Of a DNA stretch of 64,000 nt, positions 38,282 through 46,176 are shown in pieces. Position numbers and translations under genes: made by a program. The notes beneath the pieces are model-generated. The model was not told where the DNA came from and did not search any database. It was given only the letters and a program-made list of their open reading frames with translations. Every line of letters starts with the position of its first letter. Position 1 is the stretch's first letter. This DNA is from CALGLS01 sp965222105 (GTDB taxonomy: Bacteria > Bacteroidota > Bacteroidia > Chitinophagales > Saprospiraceae): the NCBI GenBank assembly GCA_965222105.1, contig CBDCTQ010000010.1, positions 1 through 64,000 of the forward strand. Direction: 5' to 3'.

Positions 38282-38522
38282 GCCACGGAGGCACGAAGAC
38301 ACGGAGATACACGAAGATTTTCTCTGTGCATCTTAGAAGCTGTCTAAAATCCCATCAATTGGCTGCAAGCGGCAAATTTAGTTCTGCACTTCGTTAAAAA
38401 GCCTCGCCGATGCTAAGGCATCGCCTACGTTTTTTGCCTCGTTCAAAACAAAATTTCCTCGCTTTCGCTCAATCATGAAAATTAAGACAGCTTCTTAGAG
38501 TCTCCGTGACTTTGTGGTTTTT
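38282..38522. repeat. Dispersed cacggag-type hairpin repeat, split by an insertion
   Basis: The left part (38282-38335) has CCACGGAGG, CACGAAGACACGGAG and TTCTCTGTGCATC; the right part (38498-38518) has GAGTCTCCGTGACTTTGTGG. Joined across the inserted element they make one hairpin family member like 46041-46110, whose arms also read TTCTCTGTG then GGAGTCTCC. This is the largest of three copies in the window and lies upstream of the leftward M48-like gene. Confidence 0.6.
38336..38494. mobile_element. 159-bp MITE-like element inside a hairpin repeat
   Basis: Perfect terminal inverted repeats GAAGCTGTCT (38336-38345) and AGACAGCTTC (38485-38494) bound a 159-bp segment flanked on both sides by TTA (38333-38335 and 38495-38497), a likely target duplication. 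It has no open reading frame of note. An internal hairpin, GATGC-taag-GCATC, lies at 38409-38422. The ends resemble those of some IS5-like elements, so it is probably moved by a transposase elsewhere in the genome. Confidence 0.65.
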
Positions 38523-38538
38523 ATCGCAGCGATTCTCG

Positions 38539-38571
38539 CCTGGCGGCCAGACAGGCCTGTCTACCGCCAGG
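38539..38571. repeat. REP-like GC-rich palindrome
   Basis: CCTGGCGG ... CCGCCAGG with inner AGACAGG-CCTGTCT makes an almost perfect 33-nt palindrome (only three unpaired bases) just beside the composite repeat. Its G+C content contrasts with the A/T-rich surroundings. Only one copy is seen here. Confidence 0.6.
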
Positions 38572-38678
38572 TAGATTTGTTACGCACTCTTTTGAATTGA
38601 CTTACCACATTTTGCCTGTTCCAGTCAAAGATATCAATTTTCAATAGTGCAACAAAAAATCGTTCTTTGGCATATTCG

Positions 38679-38707
38679 TTTATAGCCAAAATTAGGATAG
38701 GTTAACA
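38679..38707 (-). promoter_or_regulatory. Candidate ECF promoter P3 (towards M48-like protease)
   Basis: On the minus strand TGTTAACC (38700-38707), a 16-nt spacer, then ATAAACG (ATAAA 38679-38683). The motif and spacing are the same as at 49658-49686 and 45956-45984. The start would be near 38672, giving a leader of about 450 nt to ATG 38219, lengthened by about 290 nt of repeats. Confidence 0.5.
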
Positions 38708-38749
38708 AGGTCGACGGGCAGTGTTTGTGAATAATGGGTTTTTCAGCAA

Positions 38750-38862
38750 GCATATTTTGTTTATTACTTGAAAAATATGCCTTGTTATTTGTAGATTTTT
38801 CAGGTAATAATTTTTATTATCTGAAAAATGTATCTATTTTTATATTGATTTTTCAATCAATA
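38750..38862 (+). promoter_or_regulatory. Triple-hairpin leader of the DUF234 ATPase gene
   Basis: Three successive inverted repeats precede ATG 38872. GCATATTTT (38750-38758) pairs with 38772-38780. ATTTTTCAGGTAATAA (38795-38810) pairs with 38814-38829 with one G-T pair and a 3-nt loop. TATTGATT (38843-38850) pairs with AATCAATA (38855-38862). The motif TGAAAAAT or its complement recurs at each arm and in the first codons. It could be an operator array or an RNA leader. Confidence 0.5.
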
Positions 38863-38871
38863 ATTCAAGTC

Positions 38872-40311
38872 ATGAAAAATACACTGTTCGGTCGGGATAA
38901 AGAAATTACCATCTTACAGAAAGCCCTGCTATCCCATGAAGCGGAAATGGTCTCCGTTATTGGCAGGCGCAGGGTTGGCAAGACCTTTTTGATAAAAACG
39001 GTTTATAAAAAAAGTATTGCTTTTGAACTGACAGGTATCCAACATGCTCCGCGGAAAGAACAATTGCGGAATTTTTCGGGACAGCTCACCAAACTATCAA
39101 AAAGCAAGGTGCCGATTCCACCTCCGAAAGATTGGCTGGAGGCATTTTTCATACTATCCGAATTTTTAGAATCAAAAATTGGTAAGAAAAAAATTGTCGT
39201 TTTCCTAGATGAACTGCCCTGGATGTCTACCCACAAATCCGGATTCCTGAGGGCCTTGTCCTGGTTTTGGAACAGTTGGGCGGTCAACAAAAATGTGGTG
39301 GTTGTCATTTGTGGGTCGGCGGCTTCGTGGATGATCCGAAAAGTAGTGAACCACCGGGGCGGGCTGCACAACCGCATTACCAAAAGAATCCACCTTTACC
39401 CATTCACTTTGGCCGAAACCGAAGCGTACCTGAAGAGCAGGAAAGCGGGACTCGACCGTTACCACATCATCCAACTTTACATGGCATTGGGTGGGATACC
39501 CCATTACTTGAAAGAAATCGAACCCGGACTGAGTGCAGCGCAAAACATCAATAATATTTGTTTTTCCCAGACAGGTCTGCTCCGAAAAGAATTTTCGAGG
39601 TTGTATGCTTCCCTTTTCGATAGCGCCGAATATCATGTGGCAGTCATTAAGGCATTGGCCAGAAAAAGACAGGGCCTGACCAGAAAGGATATTGTCAGAC
39701 ATCTGAAAATATCGGAAGGGGCAACGGTTACCAAAACCCTGGACGAGTTGAACGAATCGGGTTTTATCTCTTCGTTTCGCCCTTTTGGCAAAAAGAAAAA
39801 GGAACGCTTATACCGCCTTACAGATGAATATTCCCTGTTTTACCTTCAATTTATGGAAGGGCAAGAGTACGAAGGCGACGATGTTTGGAACCATCTCAGT
39901 CAAACACAATCTTATAAAACGTGGGCGGGTTATGCGTTTGAAAACGTCTGCCTGAAACACATTCCCCAAATCAAGAAAGCGATGAGCATTGCCGGCATCT
40001 ACTCTGTTTCGGGGTCTTTTTATAAAAAGGGAACACAAGATTCTGAAGGCGGTCAGATTGATCTTTTGATTGACCGCAAAGACCAGGTGATCAATTTATT
40101 TGAGATCAAATTTTACAATGAACCCTTTACCATTACAAAAGCTTACGCCGAAAAAATGAGAACCAGGATGGGCGTATTCCGCGAAAGCACCAAAACCCGC
40201 AAACAATTGTTTTGGATTTTAATTTCCACTTTTGGCTTGAAGGAAAATGCCCATAGTCTGGGCATTGTTTCCAAGTCATTGACAATGGATGATTTGTTTG
40301 CGGAAGCATAG
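38872..40311 (+). CDS. AAA ATPase with C-terminal DUF234 (PD-(D/E)XK-like)
   Basis: Protein of 479 aa of the archaeal-type ATPase family. It starts MKNTLFGRDKEI; Walker A is IGRRRVGKTFL, Walker B is VVFLDELPWM, and a sensor strand is VVVICGSAASWM. A winged-helix part follows (RQGLTRKDIVRHLKISEGAT), then DUF234, whose end GGQIDLLIDRKDQVINLFEIKF has the D-x(n)-E-x-K pattern of a nuclease-like fold. ATG 38872 fits the family start; upstream codons run through the hairpin leader. Family members are often horizontally acquired; function is unknown. It is convergent with the caspase gene, 4 nt apart. Confidence 0.85.
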   Translation: MKNTLFGRDKEITILQKALLSHEAEMVSVIGRRRVGKTFLIKTVYKKSIAFELTGIQHAPRKEQLRNFSGQLTKLSKSKVPIPPPKDWLEAFFILSEFLESKIGKKKIVVFLDELPWMSTHKSGFLRALSWFWNSWAVNKNVVVVICGSAASWMIRKVVNHRGGLHNRITKRIHLYPFTLAETEAYLKSRKAGLDRYHIIQLYMALGGIPHYLKEIEPGLSAAQNINNICFSQTGLLRKEFSRLYASLFDSAEYHVAVIKALARKRQGLTRKDIVRHLKISEGATVTKTLDELNESGFISSFRPFGKKKKERLYRLTDEYSLFYLQFMEGQEYEGDDVWNHLSQTQSYKTWAGYAFENVCLKHIPQIKKAMSIAGIYSVSGSFYKKGTQDSEGGQIDLLIDRKDQVINLFEIKFYNEPFTITKAYAEKMRTRMGVFRESTKTRKQLFWILISTFGLKENAHSLGIVSKSLTMDDLFAEA

Positions 40312-40315
40312 GTTT

Positions 40316-43123
40316 TTATTCATCGGATGTTTTGTGTTGGTCGGGGAAGTATTTTTCCATCAGTTTACCCCATTTAGGATCTTTTCGCATTTCGGTAAAA
40401 TCCGGGCCTTCCTGCAAATCTTCTATTTTTAATTCCCCGTTACCTAAGCCTTTTTTCAGTCCTTGTTCGAGGAATTGCCAAGCCTCTTCCGTTTGGTTCA
40501 TTTTTAATGACCATTGCACCAGGTAGATATAGGTGTCGGGATAATTGGCCCCCATTTCCAGTGCTTTTTCGAGTGTTGCTTTTGCCTTTTCCAGACGGCC
40601 TGGCAGGTGTGTATAGACATTTCCAAGTAAGGCATATTGCTGCGCTATTGAAGGCCCTAATTCAATAGATTTTTGGATCATTTTGTATGAAGCTTCCCAT
40701 CGCTGACTTCTTTGATGAACAATGCTCATATTTAAATGAGCTAACCAATAAGTCGAGTCAATTTGTATAGCTTTTTCAAAGTATTCTCCCGCTTCTACAT
40801 GACGACGAGTTATTAAATAATAGTTTCCCAAGTCATTGTAAGCCAGAGTAGAAGTGGAGTCGAGCTGTATTGCTTTTTTATAATATTTTTCTGCTTCGTC
40901 ATACTGGCGAGTATTCATGTAGACATTTCCCAAAATGATGTATGCTTTAATATAGGTTGAATCGAGTTGTATGATTTTTTTTAAATATTTCTCCGCTTTG
41001 TCGTACCGACGCGTTCTGAGGAAAATTAGTCCCAAATTATCGTAGGCACGAGCAAGAGTTGAATCGAGTTGAATGGCCTTTTTTAAATACTTCTCTGCTT
41101 TGTCGTACCGACGGGTATCCCCATAATATGCTCCTAAATCGTTGTAAACATTCACCAGAGTAGAGTCTAGCTGTAGGGCTTTTTTCAAATATTTTTCTGC
41201 TTTGTCGAACCGGCGAGAAACTGAGTAAACAAATCCCAAATTGGCGTATGCATGAGTATAGGTTGAATCGAGTTGTATTGCTTTTTTCAAATATTTTTCT
41301 GCTTCGTCGTACCGGTGGGCGAACGTATAATTTAGTCCCAAATTGTTGTATGCATGTACATTAGTTGAATCGAGCTGTATTGCTTTTTTCAAATATTTTT
41401 CTGCCTCATCATAGTCTTGCTTCCTTGTATGATAGATGCCGTATACATTTGCTACATGACTGGAAGTCGAATCTATTCGCATGGCTTGTTCTAAATAGGG
41501 TTTTGCCCGGTCGAATAGTCTGTATTTGTATGAAAATAAAAAAGTCAAATTGAGATAAGGCATTAGCCAGGAAGGATGAAGCTTAATGGCTTTTTTTGCA
41601 TATACTTCAGCTGAATCGGGCTGAAGGAGGTTATATCCATACACATTGCTCATTTGCCAGTAGGCTTGCGGTAGTTCAGGTTGCCATTGTAGCGCCTGAC
41701 GAAATTCGGATAGTGCTTTATCACCCAATTCTTTATTGGGATTTCGGTCGGAATTGGCCAGCAGATATCCTTTGAAAAAATGCTTGCGAGCTTGCAGGGT
41801 GGGGTACATATAATGATCTTCTCCCAATAGTTCAGCTGCTCGCTGGAGGCAGGCAGGGAAGGCTTTGATTTTTAGTTTAAATACTTTTATAGGTAGCCGG
41901 CCCTTTTTCTCACCTGCTTCCGAGGCTAGATCTTCACTAGACTTCATCCAATCATTCATCACTTGCTGAGCATCGTCTTGCAAGGCAGCAGCGTAATTTC
42001 TACGCATGGAGGAATGCAGGCGTTCCAATTGCGGCTCCTGACTTAATTTTTCGTAGTAAAATTCCGCATAGTCGTTTTCAGATCTACCTTTTTCAGCAAA
42101 TAAAAACTGCTTGTCTTTTAATGCTTTTTTAAAAGCGTAATACATTTCCACAATACTGGTATCGGCAGCAGCCAGAACTTCATCTTCAATGCCTCTTGAT
42201 TCGGTAGAGGTGAAGAGCTGGATATGCCCCTTTTTTCCTTCTTTCAATTGTGCCAATATTTCGGGGAAGACATTGGCCAATTTTTCTGTTTTGTTGCCGA
42301 TAACCATGGGGTTTTGGCTTTGAGGGGCGACTTCTTCGGTCACCCGGTCTTCAAGGTATCGACCGATTTCCTTGAGGTTGACATTTAGGTCTTCGTTGTC
42401 ATCTGCCATGCCCGAAAGCCCGTCTAGCAAATGATAGCTGAAAGCCCCGCGTCCACCGCCCCATTGCTCACCTTCGATAGAAAATTCATCCGGCTGGCAG
42501 GAGAGAATTTTAATTTCATTGGCGTATTGTTTGGCCAGGTTGACGGCAGTGGCTTGTGCACCACCGATACTACTACCTGAAAGTTTACCTGCACGGCAGG
42601 CATCGGTAATAACCACTGTCTTAGACTTATTTTGTATCGAGAGTGTAGAGATCACTTCTTGCAGCATAGGCAGAGCCAGTGCCCCACCTGCCATATAGAC
42701 TCGAGAAGGGGCATCCCAGCAGAGTAAAAAACCGGGTTGAGTGAGTGTCTTTCTTTCGACATCGCCGTGACCTGAAAAGTATATGATGGCCTTGTCGTTT
42801 TCTCGCGCTACTTCCATGAGCCAGTCGAGTGCTATGGCAAATTGTGCAACGGTGGCCTGCTCATTGATCAATACTTTGAGACGGTCTTCATCCAAACTGC
42901 CGCCGGCAGGTGATTGCAAAAAGCCTGCGAAAGCCAGAGCGTCTTTATCTGCAAATCGCAGGTCCGGTATGTCTTCATCCTGATAATCGGAGATGCCTAC
43001 GACTACGGCGTAGGTGGAGCCGGTTACATCTGCCTGTTTTTTGTCGGCGGGTGATACACCTTTTTGCTGGGCGGTCAGTGAAAGCGCGATGCCTAACCAT
43101 AAAATGACGAGTTGATATTTCAT
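40316..43123 (-). CDS. Caspase-like (C14) protease with long TPR array
   Basis: Exported protein of 935 aa: signal peptide LVILWLGIALSLTAQ, then a p20-like caspase domain (about 33-280) starting YAVVVGISDYQDEDIPDLRFA. The catalytic His is in IIYFSGHGD and the Cys in VVITDACRAGKLSG, so the dyad is intact. A linker of about 130 aa precedes about 13 TPRs. Seven consecutive repeats of 34 aa share YDEAEKYLKKAIQLDST and are near-identical in DNA as well (40702-41415). It follows its inactive-looking paralogue by 12 nt in one operon. Expected to cleave after specific residues in the periplasm; target unknown. Confidence 0.88.
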   Translation of the reverse strand: MKYQLVILWLGIALSLTAQQKGVSPADKKQADVTGSTYAVVVGISDYQDEDIPDLRFADKDALAFAGFLQSPAGGSLDEDRLKVLINEQATVAQFAIALDWLMEVARENDKAIIYFSGHGDVERKTLTQPGFLLCWDAPSRVYMAGGALALPMLQEVISTLSIQNKSKTVVITDACRAGKLSGSSIGGAQATAVNLAKQYANEIKILSCQPDEFSIEGEQWGGGRGAFSYHLLDGLSGMADDNEDLNVNLKEIGRYLEDRVTEEVAPQSQNPMVIGNKTEKLANVFPEILAQLKEGKKGHIQLFTSTESRGIEDEVLAAADTSIVEMYYAFKKALKDKQFLFAEKGRSENDYAEFYYEKLSQEPQLERLHSSMRRNYAAALQDDAQQVMNDWMKSSEDLASEAGEKKGRLPIKVFKLKIKAFPACLQRAAELLGEDHYMYPTLQARKHFFKGYLLANSDRNPNKELGDKALSEFRQALQWQPELPQAYWQMSNVYGYNLLQPDSAEVYAKKAIKLHPSWLMPYLNLTFLFSYKYRLFDRAKPYLEQAMRIDSTSSHVANVYGIYHTRKQDYDEAEKYLKKAIQLDSTNVHAYNNLGLNYTFAHRYDEAEKYLKKAIQLDSTYTHAYANLGFVYSVSRRFDKAEKYLKKALQLDSTLVNVYNDLGAYYGDTRRYDKAEKYLKKAIQLDSTLARAYDNLGLIFLRTRRYDKAEKYLKKIIQLDSTYIKAYIILGNVYMNTRQYDEAEKYYKKAIQLDSTSTLAYNDLGNYYLITRRHVEAGEYFEKAIQIDSTYWLAHLNMSIVHQRSQRWEASYKMIQKSIELGPSIAQQYALLGNVYTHLPGRLEKAKATLEKALEMGANYPDTYIYLVQWSLKMNQTEEAWQFLEQGLKKGLGNGELKIEDLQEGPDFTEMRKDPKWGKLMEKYFPDQHKTSDE
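40702..41415 (-). repeat. Seven tandem 102-bp repeats encoding TPRs
   Basis: Seven in-frame units of 102 bp within the active caspase gene. Each encodes a 34-residue TPR with the stem AEKYLKKAIQLDST. The stem part is nearly unchanged at DNA level while the second helix varies. This suggests recent duplication and a site prone to gain or loss of units. Confidence 0.75.
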
Positions 43124-43135
43124 TGATTTAGGTTT

Positions 43136-45055
43136 TTATTCGTCAGTATAAGACAAATAATTTTTCAGTAATTTTTGAAATGATTTAGTCGATCTTATGG
43201 AATCAAAATCAGCGTCTTGTTGAATATGTACTAGATCCGAAAAGCCATTTTGCAGTGCTTGATCCAAAGAGACCAAGGCCGCTTCTGTCTCTCCACTCAG
43301 AGCATGAATACATGCCCTGTTGTAGTATGCCAATGAATTTTTGGGATCAATCCTCAATGCCAGATCCAATAGTTTAGCAGCTGTTTTTAAATCATCACCC
43401 AACATTAAAGCAGTGGCCAGGGTATTGATGACCATAACATTGCGAGGGCTGAGTCGGAAAGCCTTTTTGCCGAATTGTATGGCTTTTTCCGAGTCTTCCT
43501 TTTTTGTAAAAATAATACAACGATTGGAATACGGTATACTCCAGTTGGGTGATAGATCAATGGCTGTTTCGAACTGCTGTTCCGCCAACTGCCATTTGCC
43601 CTGATGATCGTATATCACACCCAGTTCGTTGTAAACAAAGGCTGCCGCATTTTCATACACCAATGCTTTTTGTTGTTGGGCTATTGCTTCATCAAATTTT
43701 TCCGGAGAAGCATTTTCAACCGCTTCCATCCTCGCCACCAGGCCTTTGAAATAATGATACTTTACCAGCAACGTTTTACTCATAAATTTTCGGGTACCAA
43801 ATAGCTCAATGGATCGGGCCATGTATTCGGTATATCGCTGGTAAGGCTCTATCATTTTATCTCTTCGATTCAATTCTGCGTTGTCCATTCTGATATACGC
43901 GTTTAGTGCTTGCTGTACTTCTTCCAATAAAGCGGCCGCAAGCTTTCGGCGCAGGTCCTGGTGTAACTTTTCCAGCTTTAACTCCACCATTAATTGGTCG
44001 TAAAAAAAAGAGGCGCAATGTTGCTCGGGTTCTAGTAAATGGCCCAATTTGAGGGCGACTATAAAATCAGCGTACGTCATCTTTACAGCCTCCGGTACTT
44101 CTTTGAGGATGTCACCTTCTCTTTGGCTGGTCTCCAAATGGATGATCGAAGGAAACAATCCGTCGCTGTGATCTTTTAGTTTCTCCAAGACTTTCCGGTC
44201 GACTTCAACAATAGGTTGACGGTGATCTCCTACCGCCAGAAACAGCAGACCTGGCCAACATTTTTCTGAATCAGGAGATCGTCGAATAAACCTTTTCAGT
44301 TCGTTCCAATTGACTACTTCATCTTTATTCTTGTCGGCAAATCCCAGTAAAGCGTCAAGCAATAAATTATTGAGGGTGATTTTGGATTGCGCCATTTTTT
44401 CAGGTGTACTCTGCAGGTCGGCCGGTTGAATGGTTCGATGTGCAAAGGAATGAGGAAAATCCGCTCGCTCTTTTCCAGCAACTTTTACCACTTCGTACCC
44501 TCTTCCGTCCGACAATATCAATGGAAACACATTGGCGACAAAAAGATAATTTGGACTTTTTGTATGGAAAACGTTTTTCAAAACTACTTCAATTTGCTTT
44601 ACTTCAAAGGCTCCTGCCCGCAATGGTGCCAGGGGCGAATCGGCCAATAAAAAATAGCCAGGTGCCTCGTTTTTCTTGCCTTCCGAATCGCCATAACCCG
44701 CCACATATATCAAAACCTGCTCTGCCGGGATAGCTAGTTCCAGCAACCAATCCAGTGCAGCACCGAATCGGGCATAGGTGGCGTCAGCATTGGTGAGTAA
44801 TTGTATGTTTTCCCTAGGGACTCCTCCTCCAGAAGGTGATTGAAGAAATGCGGCAAAAGATGCTGCATCGCGAGCGGCATATTTTAGATCGGGTATTTCT
44901 GGATCCTGATAGTTTGACACACCTACTACGATCGCGTAAGTCTGGTAAGGGTTGTACTCCTTGTCGCATGGTACATTTTGGCGTTCAATGCCTTTCCCAG
45001 TTACTATTGTTAGGTAGCAGCAAGATAGAGCGAGTATGAACAAATAAGTTTTCAT
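43136..45055 (-). CDS. Inactive caspase-like (pseudo-caspase) TPR protein
   Basis: Protein of 639 aa with a signal peptide (LFILALSCCYLTIVTG) and the same plan as its downstream neighbour: YAIVVGVSNYQDPEIPDLKYA opens the p20-like domain. The catalytic His is replaced by Tyr (IYVAGYGDSEG against IYFSGHGD), and where the neighbour has TDACRAG this one has VANVFPLIL, without Cys. So it should be catalytically dead. A helical linker and about five TPRs follow. The intact, full-length frame suggests that it is selected, possibly as a regulator or decoy of the active copy. Confidence 0.85.
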   Translation of the reverse strand: MKTYLFILALSCCYLTIVTGKGIERQNVPCDKEYNPYQTYAIVVGVSNYQDPEIPDLKYAARDAASFAAFLQSPSGGGVPRENIQLLTNADATYARFGAALDWLLELAIPAEQVLIYVAGYGDSEGKKNEAPGYFLLADSPLAPLRAGAFEVKQIEVVLKNVFHTKSPNYLFVANVFPLILSDGRGYEVVKVAGKERADFPHSFAHRTIQPADLQSTPEKMAQSKITLNNLLLDALLGFADKNKDEVVNWNELKRFIRRSPDSEKCWPGLLFLAVGDHRQPIVEVDRKVLEKLKDHSDGLFPSIIHLETSQREGDILKEVPEAVKMTYADFIVALKLGHLLEPEQHCASFFYDQLMVELKLEKLHQDLRRKLAAALLEEVQQALNAYIRMDNAELNRRDKMIEPYQRYTEYMARSIELFGTRKFMSKTLLVKYHYFKGLVARMEAVENASPEKFDEAIAQQQKALVYENAAAFVYNELGVIYDHQGKWQLAEQQFETAIDLSPNWSIPYSNRCIIFTKKEDSEKAIQFGKKAFRLSPRNVMVINTLATALMLGDDLKTAAKLLDLALRIDPKNSLAYYNRACIHALSGETEAALVSLDQALQNGFSDLVHIQQDADFDSIRSTKSFQKLLKNYLSYTDE

Positions 45056-45245
45056 GAATTTGTTTTATCTGTGTTTTTTGTTTGAAAAACCTAAACAAGA
45101 AGAAGTTTGGACGAGAGTCAAATTCGATTCGGATGGTGTAAGCTTTGCCGTATTTGTGGGTTAATCCAGGTAGGTCCTTGTGCTGCATTGGATGGATTGC
45201 TAAAGTTAAGAAAAATGTTGCTCTCCACAAAAATGGTACAAAAAG

Positions 45246-45288
45246 AGCACAAAAAAGGAGAGCGTTGAGGGCTTTCTTTTTTTGTGCT
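45246..45288 (-). terminator. Rho-independent terminator after the TPR lipoprotein gene
   Basis: Read leftward, AGCACAAAAAAAGAAAGCC and CTCTCCTTTTTTGTGCT form a stem of about 17 pairs (some G-T) with a short loop, followed by CTTTTTG. It lies 45 nt past the stop of the gene at 45333-45914 and should separate that unit from the caspase pair starting at 45055. Confidence 0.65.
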
Positions 45289-45332
45289 ACCTATGGATGT
45301 TGCAAGTTATCGAAGGAAAATAATGAAAAACA

Positions 45333-45914
45333 TCAGGAGATCAGGTTGACGATCACCTCCAGTTCGTGTATTTGAAATTCGTCGCCGGGGTCAGCCATCA
45401 ATTGCTTTAATAATTTTTTAGCGTTTTCCTGGTTTACTTTTGGGTTGTCGGTGTCGAAGCCGAGGTAGCAGTGCGCCAGGTAATATTTTGTCATTCTTTT
45501 GTTGGTAAATTCGGGGTCGTTCAACAATTCGGTAAAATGCCTGGCAGCTTTGGCGTATTCGGATTGCTGAAACAAGGCGGTTGCTAACATAAATTTTACA
45601 TCTGTCCGGGTGCCATACCGGTTGAAGTATTCATTGCTGACCGCCACTACGTCCTGGTATTGATGGTTTTTCAGATAACGGGCAATCATTACCAAGGTGT
45701 CTTTTTGCCCTTTTTCGTTTTTGACAAAACCCGAAGAGGTGTTGTCGGCGATGAGCGTTTTGATATACAGCGTGTCGGTAACGACGGCGTTGAGCAAGGC
45801 AGTAGTCTGGTCTTCTTTAGTGCTACAGCTAAATACGCTGACTACAAAATAGAAACAGCATACGGCGAAGAGGAAGTTTAAGGCGGTCTTGACATTGGAT
45901 TTTGACTTTTTCAT
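45333..45914 (-). CDS. TPR lipoprotein in the sigma/caspase locus
   Basis: Lipoprotein of 193 aa: signal NFLFAVCCFYFVVSVFSC, with Cys at the lipobox (VFSC). The mature part is helical with two to three TPR-like units (DVVAVSNEYFNRYGTRTDVKFMLATAL; AKAARHFTELLND). The function is unknown; it may be a scaffold at the membrane. It has its own candidate ECF promoter (45956-45984) about 40 nt upstream and a terminator downstream, so it is probably a monocistronic member of the regulon. Confidence 0.75.
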   Translation of the reverse strand: MKKSKSNVKTALNFLFAVCCFYFVVSVFSCSTKEDQTTALLNAVVTDTLYIKTLIADNTSSGFVKNEKGQKDTLVMIARYLKNHQYQDVVAVSNEYFNRYGTRTDVKFMLATALFQQSEYAKAARHFTELLNDPEFTNKRMTKYYLAHCYLGFDTDNPKVNQENAKKLLKQLMADPGDEFQIHELEVIVNLIS

Positions 45915-45955
45915 TTTTCGAAATTTTTAAGGTTAGCAATTCTAACTTTTGCAGG

Positions 45956-45984
45956 TTTATTTCAAAAAAGGAAAAAGGTTAACA
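45956..45984 (-). promoter_or_regulatory. Candidate ECF promoter P2 (TPR lipoprotein)
   Basis: On the minus strand TGTTAACC (45977-45984), 16-nt spacer, ATAAACC (ATAAA 45956-45960). Identical core and spacing to P1 and P3. The predicted start leaves a leader of about 35 nt before ATG 45914. Confidence 0.6.
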
Positions 45985-46040
45985 GGGTTTTTTAAAAAAA
46001 TTGACTGCATGACAAATCGGGTAGGAATCACTACAATTAT

Positions 46041-46110
46041 AACCACGAAGGCACGGAGACACAAAGTTACACAGAGAATTTCTCTGTGTAACTTTGTGTC
46101 TTGGAGTCTC
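46041..46110. repeat. Dispersed hairpin repeat with a perfect 21-bp inverted repeat
   Basis: The arms 46058-46078 and 46080-46100 are perfect inverted copies (21 bp each, one-nucleotide spacer), built of GACACAAAG, TTACACAGAGAA and their complements. Flanks AACCACGAAGGCACG and TTGGAGTCTCC belong to the same family as 10307-10356 and 38282-38522. It lies 67 nt downstream of the anti-sigma-like gene, so it would also form a strong RNA hairpin at the end of the sigma operon. Confidence 0.75.
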
Positions 46111-46176
46111 CCCCGTCATCCGTCGGGGAAGGCTGTGGCGAAAGGCTCCGCTAATGTGTCACGCACTCAAAAAAAA

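Noticed and set aside
40702..41415. Possible CRISPR-like array
   Set aside because: The 102-bp units are in frame and encode TPRs; there are no short repeats with unique spacers.
45161..45195. ATTAACC upstream of the caspase pair as an ECF site
   Set aside because: The first bases of the motif differ and ATAAA is absent at the required distance.
46107..46130. GC-rich CCCCG/CGGGG stem next to the 21-bp hairpin as a separate element
   Set aside because: Only five pairs with a poor interior; too weak to call beside the strong hairpin.
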